Source: Nitrososphaerales archaeon TH5895
GTDB lineage: Archaea; Thermoproteota; Nitrososphaeria; Nitrososphaerales; Nitrososphaeraceae
Assembly: GCA_014523695.1 (NCBI GenBank)
Contig: JAATVS010000167.1
Span: forward strand, 1-5,298
Direction of reading: 5' to 3'
DNA: 5,298 nt
Made by a program: the position numbers and the translations under genes. Shown piece by piece: positions 1 to 4,279 of the stretch. Position 1 is the stretch's first letter; each line of letters begins with the position of its first letter. The notes below the pieces were generated by a model. The model was not told where the DNA came from and made no database searches. It worked only from the letters and a program-made list of their open reading frames with translations.

Positions 1-81
1 TATAGTTAATCTCAGTCCTATTGCTACTTTTGACACTATGTTTTCAATTTCTTCCTTGTAAAAGAACTGTATCACAGACAT
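1..81 (-). CDS. Possible 5' end of a gene running off the left edge (27 residues visible)
   Basis: On the minus strand an ATG at 81-79 opens a frame that stays open to the window edge, giving 27 residues that start MSVIQFFYKEEI and continue as a plausible amphipathic helix rich in E, K, I and V. The codons look normal for the neighbourhood. Frame and strand match the hydrolase gene at 154-882, whose stop lies 72 bases upstream of this start. I see no good TATA box at the expected distance, so the gene may be read through from that neighbour as a two-gene operon. The upstream in-frame stop leaves about a dozen codons with no other ATG. I do not recognise the protein. With so few residues this could be a chance open frame. 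Confidence 0.4.
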   Translation of the reverse strand, partial: MSVIQFFYKEEIENIVSKVAIGLRLTI

Positions 82-153
82 TGTTGATACAAAATTCTTC
101 CTTAGTTCTGATGCTGGTGTATGCTAGATTGGATTCTACTAACAGTAACAACG

Positions 154-882
154 TTAATCTTGCATGTTATCCCAATATGTAGGTTCTGAGCGCACTAATG
201 GTCGCATGATTGAAGCAAGATCTGCTGCCGACCTATCAACATATCCAGTCCCATGAAAAGGCAGGACTGTTGCGACTGATCGATGGAAGGCTAACCACTG
301 TCTTCGTAACTCAGCATCGTCCACACTTGTCTCTATAGGTGGCCTAACCAGACGCTCCAGACTGGCTTTTGCCTGATCGGCAGTGGTACCCATTGCTGAA
401 TCACCAGTAAGAAGCAGGCCTCCGTGCTTGGTCGAATACAAAACGATGGAACCTGCCGTCTGCCCGTGGAATAGTACTGCCTCGAAGCCGAATTCACCAA
501 GAACGGGATGACCAACAGGATTCTCGAATTGGATACCAGAGGCAAGTGCCTGCTGGTGACTTGCATCAATCGGATGAAGTAACACTGGAATTTTGAATTC
601 AGTCGATATGTCACCTATTGCATCTCCTAATCCCACTACATGTCGGTGTGATAACACTAATGCAGCAGGTGAATATCCATCATCAGACAACTGCCGCACA
701 AATGGGAGTAGAGATGAAACATTCGTGTCTACCAGTAGCATCCGGCTGGCACCCAGCAGCGCATATGTATTAGTCGAAAGGTGGGCTTCCTCTGCTCCAG
801 CATCGCTGTATTCAATCAAGACGATGTCGGGTCGTAAACGAGTCATATGTGGCTTTGGCATGCCTCGAAATGGTTTAGACAT
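154..882 (-). CDS. Metallo-beta-lactamase-fold protein with degenerate metal site
   Basis: The 242-residue product has the order of MBL-fold hydrolases. An N-terminal beta region (LLVDTN, 49-54) leads to a motif-2 segment SHRHVVGLGD (78-87), a GQTAGS segment (140-145) where the family has GHTPGS, LLTGD (157-161) and PFHG (208-211). H79, H81, D161 and H210 sit where metal ligands are expected. The Asp and His that complete HxHxDH are V83 and G84, and the motif-3 His is Q141. Known relatives hydrolyse thioesters, lactones or beta-lactams, or act in RNA processing with two metals. This copy may bind one metal, have a changed activity, or be non-catalytic. No signal peptide or membrane segment is visible, so it is probably cytoplasmic. 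I chose the ATG at 882 because a TATA-like box lies about 29 bases upstream, as in leaderless archaeal genes. The downstream ATG at codon 8 is an alternative. Confidence 0.85.
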   Translation of the reverse strand: MSKPFRGMPKPHMTRLRPDIVLIEYSDAGAEEAHLSTNTYALLGASRMLLVDTNVSSLLPFVRQLSDDGYSPAALVLSHRHVVGLGDAIGDISTEFKIPVLLHPIDASHQQALASGIQFENPVGHPVLGEFGFEAVLFHGQTAGSIVLYSTKHGGLLLTGDSAMGTTADQAKASLERLVRPPIETSVDDAELRRQWLAFHRSVATVLPFHGTGYVDRSAADLASIMRPLVRSEPTYWDNMQD

Positions 883-899
883 GACGAAATGATTAAGAA

Positions 900-918
900 C
901 TTAAGAATTATTTAAGTA
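900..918. promoter_or_regulatory. Divergent promoter region with overlapping TATA-like boxes
   Basis: The block CTTAAGAATTATTTAAG (900-916) is a near palindrome with 5-bp arms. On the minus strand it reads CTTAAATAAT, centred about 29 bases before the hydrolase ATG at 882, which is the classic leaderless archaeal spacing. On the plus strand TTTAAGTA (911-918) would start a transcript near 940, giving roughly a 20-base leader for the ABM pseudogene ATG at 961. One A/T block thus may serve both directions. The assignment rests on spacing and composition only. Confidence 0.55.
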
Positions 919-960
919 ATCGGCGAAAATAGAAGTTCTGAAATGGCTAAGTAAATTGAA

Positions 961-1321
961 ATGGATGAGCACGTAACCTTAGCAAGGCAGATGGAGGAAG
1001 AAGATCTTAGTGGTCAGATAATCCTCTTCAACAGATATACTGTAAACCCTTAAGATCTGGGCGGATTTCTGAAGGCTTGGACTGATGATGCTACACTCAT
1101 GAAGCAACAGCCTGGACTTATCTCAACTCGATTGCACAGAGGTATTGCTGCTAGCACCACATCCGTTAACTATGCGATTTGGGAATCTGTGGCAGCACAC
1201 AGAAATGCTGTCAACAAAGTTGGCGTTCGTTCTAGACTATCCAACTATCCTGACAGCACCACCCATCGTATCTCCACATTTGTTCAGGAAGGTTGCAGTT
1301 CATGGGATCTCTGAAGATTGA
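961..1321 (+). pseudogene. Broken antibiotic-biosynthesis-monooxygenase (ABM) domain gene
   Basis: Read from the ATG at 961, the frame gives an N-terminal extension and then an ABM-type beta strand (IILFNRYTVNP), followed at once by TAA at 1051-1053. The same frame then continues with strong family signatures: FLKAW, MKQQPGLISTRLHRG, VNYAIWES and a YPDS near the end. After codon 1255-1257 the family-like C-terminus moves to the next frame, which reads IVSPHLFRKVAVHGI and stops at 1319-1321. Restoring one substitution (for example GAA to TAA at 1051) and removing one base around 1258-1270 gives a product of about 119 residues, near the usual ABM length of 100-115. A start at the in-frame ATG 991 would fit too. 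ABM proteins are small ferredoxin-like dimers acting as monooxygenases, haem-degrading enzymes or of unknown role. The surviving open stretch from ATG 1099 lacks the first strand and has a wrong tail, so it is unlikely to be functional. Sequencing error at both sites is the main alternative. Confidence 0.85.
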
Positions 1322-1396
1322 ATCTGTTTGGCTCTTTTAGACTGTGTTTGCAGTTTTGGAACTTAAAATAAGTAGCCGGTCATAAGAGCATGCTTC

Positions 1397-1410
1397 TTTA
1401 GTATACTAAA
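1397..1410. repeat. 14-base perfect palindrome
   Basis: TTTAGTATACTAAA reads identically on both strands and directly abuts the decamer array that begins at 1409. Such a dyad could bind a dimeric regulator. A palindrome of this size has a fair chance of occurring once in an A/T-rich window this long, so its position next to the repeats is the stronger argument. Confidence 0.5.
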
Positions 1411-1458
1411 CCGGAATGAACCTGAATGAAGCGAACCAAACCGGAATAAACGGGACAC
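1409..1458. repeat. Array of five degenerate 10-base repeats
   Basis: Five back-to-back decamers, each starting with AA, run in exact 10-base register: AACCGGAATG (1409), AACCTGAATG (1419), AAGCGAACCA (1429), AACCGGAATA (1439) and AACGGGACAC (1449). Units 2 and 4 differ from unit 1 at one base each, and units 3 and 5 are more diverged. The period is close to one DNA helical turn, so equivalent bases lie on one face, as in arrays bound by a repeated DNA-binding protein. A role as operator is inference. A decaying simple tandem repeat is the plain alternative. Confidence 0.6.
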
Positions 1459-1466
1459 TCGGAGAA

Positions 1467-1476
1467 TTTATTTATA
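1467..1476. promoter_or_regulatory. TATA-like box in the spacer
   Basis: TTTATTTATA on the plus strand is TATAAATAAA on the minus strand, a good archaeal TATA match. Plus-strand transcription would start near 1500, at the beginning of the unassigned open frame. Minus-strand transcription would start near 1442, inside the decamer array. Neither direction leads to a recognised gene, so the box is only a candidate. Confidence 0.35.
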
Positions 1477-1681
1477 CCTAGACGAATCAAACTATTCGGT
1501 GGCGTTACTGCACGTATATCTATTCGGCTTCAACCTGGTACAGCAGTCGTCGACAAGATTAACGGTTTCCGTATTGAAACATTGCTTGATGTTAGTATGA
1601 CTCCGTGAACAAATCGTCAGACGCAGCTATGTCGGCCTGACGGGATTCGCTAATTCGACGAACGACTCAAGTAATCTGAAG

Positions 1682-1706
1682 TTTAAAAATCATGTTTAAT
1701 ATTTTA
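1682..1706 (+). promoter_or_regulatory. Promoter of the sugar dehydrogenase gene
   Basis: The A/T-rich run contains TTTAAAAAT (1682-1690) and TTTAATATTTTA (1695-1706). The first is centred about 23 bases before the GTG at 1709, fitting a leaderless start there. The second would favour a start further inside, near 1724, and the TTG at 1760 as start codon. No Shine-Dalgarno sequence precedes either candidate. Confidence 0.5.
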
Positions 1707-1708
1707 TA

Positions 1709-3094
1709 GTGAACTTTTTTGTAAAAATAAACGTATTTATAAGAATTAATTCAGATCGATTGGCTGTGATAGGTCAGTCAAGTTGCAGATCAAGTGCAGT
1801 TGCAGTATTAATTTTACTTGGACTTCTCATTTTAGACATCCCAACTGCCGCACATTCTTTGTATGCTCAGATCGCAACAGCAGGAGATCCTGAGATCCCA
1901 GGTTCAAACTTTTCCGGCGGATCAGGCGCTCCTAACGTTACTAATCCTACTCTGAAAGCAGATCTAATATTTAGAGGATTAGAGTTCCCCACCAATATGG
2001 CATTGTTGGGACCTGATGACTTTTTGGTCTTGGAGAAATCGAAAGGAACCGTAAATAGGATCGTAAACGGCGCAATGTTAGATGATCCTCTACTCCAAGT
2101 CAATGTTGCATCGGAGGTAGAGAGGGGGATGTTAGGTATTGCAATTTCAAATGCTACAAATCAGACTAGCGTTGATAATAATAACTTCACTACTTCACCT
2201 GGGCTATATGTTTTCTTGTATTATACTGAAGCAGTGTCGTCACAAGAAGATGCACCAATTGGTAATCGAGTCTACAGATACGAACTGGTTGACAATAAAC
2301 TGGTAAACCCAAAACTTCTCTTGGATCTTCCAGCCATACCGGGACCTCGTCACAATGGAGGTGCAATCACAATTGGTCCCGATAACAACTTGTATGTTGC
2401 AATTGGAGATGTCGACGGTCATACCACTGAAGCGCAGAATGTCCATGATGGCGGGAAGCCCGATGGAACCGGAGGAATTCTTAGGATAACTCAAGACGGA
2501 CAACCAGTACAGAGCATTATTGGAGATCAGAATCCAAGCAGCAAATACTTTGCATACGGAATCAGAAATAGCTTCGGTATTAACTTCGATCCTTTAACAG
2601 GCAACCTTTGGGATACTGAAAATGGGCCCGGGTCAAATGATGAAATCAACCTTATTGAACCAGGCTTTAATAGTGGTTGGTTGCAGATTCAAGGTAAGGC
2701 GCCGGCTGATTTTGACTACCAGCAGCTAGCCAACTTTGGGGGAAAAGGAGTTTACCAGGATCCGGAATTCACCTGGGTCGACACAGTAGGACCTTCAGAG
2801 GTCTTATTTTTTGATTCAGACAAACTTGGGGAACAATATGAAAATGATATGCTTGTAGCAGATGTTCATTTTGGAAGGATATACAATTTCAATTTGAATG
2901 AGAATAGGACAGATCTAGTACTTGAAGGACCCATTGCGGATAAAGTGGCAGAGACAGATGCCGAAGTTGCGCAATTAATATTTGGCTCAGAGTTTGGCGC
3001 AATAACTGATCTTGAGTTAGGTCCAGATGGCTTCTTGTACGTTCTTTCATTTGGGCAAGGTGCGATTTACAGGATTCACCCCAATTCAATGTAA
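1709..3094 (+). CDS. Secreted PQQ-dependent sugar (glucose/sorbosone-type) dehydrogenase
   Basis: The 461-residue product has a hydrophobic export signal at about 29-48 (AVAVLILLGLLILDIP), with likely cleavage near AAHSLYAQ. The rest matches the six-bladed beta-propeller GSDH family: GLEFPTNMA (90-98), ERGMLGIAI (138-146), PRHNGGAITIGPDNNLYVAIGD (213-234), GILRI (256-260), YGIRNSFGINFDPLTGNLWDTENG (283-307), DEINLI (311-316), NSGW (321-324) and a final propeller strand ITDLELGPDGFLYVLS. H215 and R286 occupy the positions of the catalytic His and the substrate-site Arg of soluble PQQ glucose dehydrogenase. The family oxidises aldoses or related polyols outside the cytoplasm and passes electrons to an external acceptor. 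Six N-x-S/T sequons suggest surface glycosylation. The start is GTG at 1709; TTG at 1760 or GTG at 1766 would still keep the signal peptide. The substrate cannot be read from sequence, and no PQQ synthesis genes are in the window. Confidence 0.9.
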   Translation: MNFFVKINVFIRINSDRLAVIGQSSCRSSAVAVLILLGLLILDIPTAAHSLYAQIATAGDPEIPGSNFSGGSGAPNVTNPTLKADLIFRGLEFPTNMALLGPDDFLVLEKSKGTVNRIVNGAMLDDPLLQVNVASEVERGMLGIAISNATNQTSVDNNNFTTSPGLYVFLYYTEAVSSQEDAPIGNRVYRYELVDNKLVNPKLLLDLPAIPGPRHNGGAITIGPDNNLYVAIGDVDGHTTEAQNVHDGGKPDGTGGILRITQDGQPVQSIIGDQNPSSKYFAYGIRNSFGINFDPLTGNLWDTENGPGSNDEINLIEPGFNSGWLQIQGKAPADFDYQQLANFGGKGVYQDPEFTWVDTVGPSEVLFFDSDKLGEQYENDMLVADVHFGRIYNFNLNENRTDLVLEGPIADKVAETDAEVAQLIFGSEFGAITDLELGPDGFLYVLSFGQGAIYRIHPNSM

Positions 3095-3310
3095 GTCAAA
3101 AAGTAAGCCGACGCGGTCATGCTCTCTCAGCGCCAGTGCTTGAAAATCTATTGCGCATTTGCAGGCTCGAAAAAAAAGTGCGTCTGCAGGTTTGCATCTA
3201 CGCTTGTGCACATATTCAATTCTAAGATATATTGACATCCATGTGCTTAGTGAACAGCAAGTCATTGCCTCCTTCTAGCATTTGGCAGAAATATTGTTCG
3301 TTTCGAATTT

Positions 3311-3318
3311 TTTATATA
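3311..3318 (+). promoter_or_regulatory. TATA box of the secreted-protein gene
   Basis: TTTATATA lies about 29 bases before the ATG at 3344, the spacing expected for a leaderless or nearly leaderless mRNA. GGAG at 3340-3343 touches the ATG and is too close to act as a ribosome binding site. The 217 bases between the dehydrogenase stop and this box hold no supported gene. Confidence 0.6.
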
Positions 3319-3343
3319 CATGTCTGCAATTTCTCAATAGGAG

Positions 3344-4012
3344 ATGAAATTGCTAATTGGTGTGTTGATGTCTATATTGACATCTTTGACTATAGCACTC
3401 TTTACATCGTATCAAATTCAATCTGTTGATGCCCAAACCGTACCATCAGGTGAATGCAACTGTGTACTTGATTCTACTAGCTATGCCAGTGTCCCTTCCA
3501 ATAATGTGACCGGACTAACGATACCTAGTGTCGACCTATTGAAGAATGAGACGGTGGTAAGTGCAACGGAGGGTAATTTGTCCTGGATAACTGAAAAGGG
3601 GACAGAGCTACTCGGCGTGCTTTCTGAAAACTACTTTCTTGGGAATTTTTCAAGGGGAACGGGTAGAACGGTCGCACTTAACATGTTAGATATCCAACAA
3701 AATGAGTCACTTGGAATAGAAGTCAGTGGTGGTAGTGTTCCTGACTCTATGAAGGCAGAAATTATTCAAGCTTCCGTCAACAAAAACGGAACACTGGCAG
3801 AGATCACAACACTTGGACCCAAGGTAGCGGAAGTTCCTATTCTTTACGACGAGACATTGGAAGGGCCTACCATGGATAAGAATACCCTAAAGATCACTGT
3901 GCCTGCTGCAGGTGACTATCTCCTATTAGTTGAACTATCATATGACAATAAAAGCCCTTCATTATCAAAACCTCTCACCTTGGTATATGAAACTGTACTA
4001 GTAGCCGAATAA
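3344..4012 (+). CDS. Secreted sequon-rich protein of unknown function
   Basis: The 222-residue product begins with a clear Sec-type signal peptide: K2, a hydrophobic core at about 3-22, and likely cleavage after VDA at 30 (SVDA then QTVPS). The mature part of about 192 residues has a CNC pair (38-40), then alternating short hydrophobic strands typical of a beta-rich domain, ending in PAAGDYLLLVELSYDNKS and a last strand LTLVYETVLV. There are seven N-x-S/T sequons (N54, N68, N78, N101, N120, N148, N202), high for this length. No transmembrane anchor, lipobox, PEFG-type sorting tail or catalytic motif is visible. It lies between two genes for exported redox proteins, but has its own promoter. 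I do not recognise the family. A surface beta-sandwich binding or structural role is a guess. The start at 3344 fits the TATA spacing; ATG 3368 is a weaker alternative. Confidence 0.85.
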   Translation: MKLLIGVLMSILTSLTIALFTSYQIQSVDAQTVPSGECNCVLDSTSYASVPSNNVTGLTIPSVDLLKNETVVSATEGNLSWITEKGTELLGVLSENYFLGNFSRGTGRTVALNMLDIQQNESLGIEVSGGSVPDSMKAEIIQASVNKNGTLAEITTLGPKVAEVPILYDETLEGPTMDKNTLKITVPAAGDYLLLVELSYDNKSPSLSKPLTLVYETVLVAE

Positions 4013-4041
4013 TTTTGAAACTGAGTAATAGAGCATGCTGG

Positions 4042-4103
4042 AAGGATGATGGGTTGGACCGCTGAGAGATGATCGACGAAGTGTATCGCCTCAGATCCTT
4101 TTT
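4042..4103 (+). ncRNA. Candidate C/D-box-like small RNA, imperfect boxes
   Basis: AAGGAT (4042-4047) can pair with ATCCTT (4095-4100), closing a segment of about 60 bases that ends in a T run (4099-4103). Inside lie a C-box-like ATGATGG (4046-4052), nine bases, a D'-like CTGA (4062-4065), three bases, and a C'-like ATGATCG (4069-4075). The 3-base D'-C' spacing is typical of archaeal C/D guide RNAs. However, the C boxes deviate from RTGATGA, the terminal D box is CAGA instead of CTGA, and the closing stem overlaps the C box. It may equally be a structured 3' untranslated region of the gene ending at 4012. Confidence 0.2.
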
Positions 4104-4129
4104 ACAATCTTTGCTCTGTAATAGGTGGT

Positions 4130-4159
4130 AAGGGATGACTTTGACGTTGGTCATCCCTT
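4130..4159 (+). terminator. Perfect 10-bp hairpin, likely terminator
   Basis: AAGGGATGAC (4130-4139) and GTCATCCCTT (4150-4159) are perfect inverted repeats with a 10-base loop, followed by the T-rich TTTGTGTTTTCGTT. The hairpin lies about 120 bases after the secreted-protein stop and about 80 bases before the TATA box of the next gene, so it is outside that gene's leader. A transcription end or 3'-end stabiliser for the upstream gene is the simplest reading. A protein-binding dyad is possible. Confidence 0.5.
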
Positions 4160-4201
4160 TGTGTTTTCGTTATTGATATAGACCCAGTCACTTAATGCAA
4201 G

Positions 4202-4226
4202 ATCAGTTCTCCTGATATCCTAGGAT
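4202..4226. promoter_or_regulatory. Two adjacent dyads upstream of the molybdoenzyme promoter
   Basis: ATCAG-ttctc-CTGAT (4202-4216) is followed without a gap by the perfect palindrome ATCCTAGGAT (4217-4226). Both lie just upstream of the BRE/TATA element at 4230-4245, where archaeal activators and repressors commonly bind. The operator role is inferred from position and symmetry. Confidence 0.35.
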
Positions 4227-4229
4227 TTG

Positions 4230-4245
4230 GAAAAAGGCTTAAATC
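4230..4245 (+). promoter_or_regulatory. BRE/TATA promoter of the molybdoenzyme gene
   Basis: A purine-rich BRE-like GAAAAAGG (4230-4237) runs into a TATA-like CTTAAATC (4238-4245). Transcription would start about 26 bases on, near 4268, leaving a leader of about a dozen bases before TTG 4280. This supports that start codon despite the lack of ATG and of a Shine-Dalgarno sequence. Confidence 0.6.
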
Positions 4246-4279
4246 ATACCTTGCAACGAAAAATCATAACAGAATCGCA

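Larger units (their letters stand above)
1322..1708. other. 387-base spacer without a convincing gene
   Basis: The first 40 bases after the pseudogene are T-rich and may end transcription. The stretch then holds a perfect palindrome (1397-1410), five consecutive 10-base repeat units (1409-1458), a TATA-like box on either strand (1467-1476), and a 52-codon open frame without an ATG start (1450-1608). A weak stem CGTCAG/CTGACG (1615-1620 with 1637-1642) and the A/T-rich promoter of the next gene (1682-1706) follow. No tRNA, rRNA, CRISPR or transposase signature was seen on either strand. Confidence 0.6.

Noticed and set aside
593..892. Plus-strand open frame of 99 codons opposite the MBL-fold gene
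   Set aside because: It is the antisense shadow of 154-882, with no family signature and composition dictated by the other strand.
1099..1314. Treating the 71-codon frame from ATG 1099 as an intact small protein
   Set aside because: Family motifs extend upstream of the stop at 1051, and the true C-terminus lies in another frame, so this is the middle of a broken ABM gene.
1615..1642. Stem CGTCAG/CTGACG as a terminator or RNA element
   Set aside because: Only six base pairs around a 16-base loop, with no T-run after it; not distinguishable from chance.
3119..3235. 38-codon frame with four Cys between the dehydrogenase and secreted-protein genes
   Set aside because: There is no promoter at the right distance, no recognisable family, and an A-run supplies its Lys residues. 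Frames of this length are common by chance.
3228..3384. Shared 12-mer TATATTGACATC at 3228-3239 and 3373-3384
   Set aside because: About one such match is expected by chance. The second copy lies within signal-peptide coding sequence, and the flanks differ.
3232..3429. 65-codon plus-strand frame overlapping the secreted-protein start
   Set aside because: It overlaps the well-supported signal-peptide gene at 3344 in another frame and shows no coding signature.
1385..4039. Shared 10-mer AGAGCATGCT at 1385-1394 and 4030-4039
   Set aside because: Around a dozen chance 10-base matches are expected in a window of this length, and the flanks do not match.
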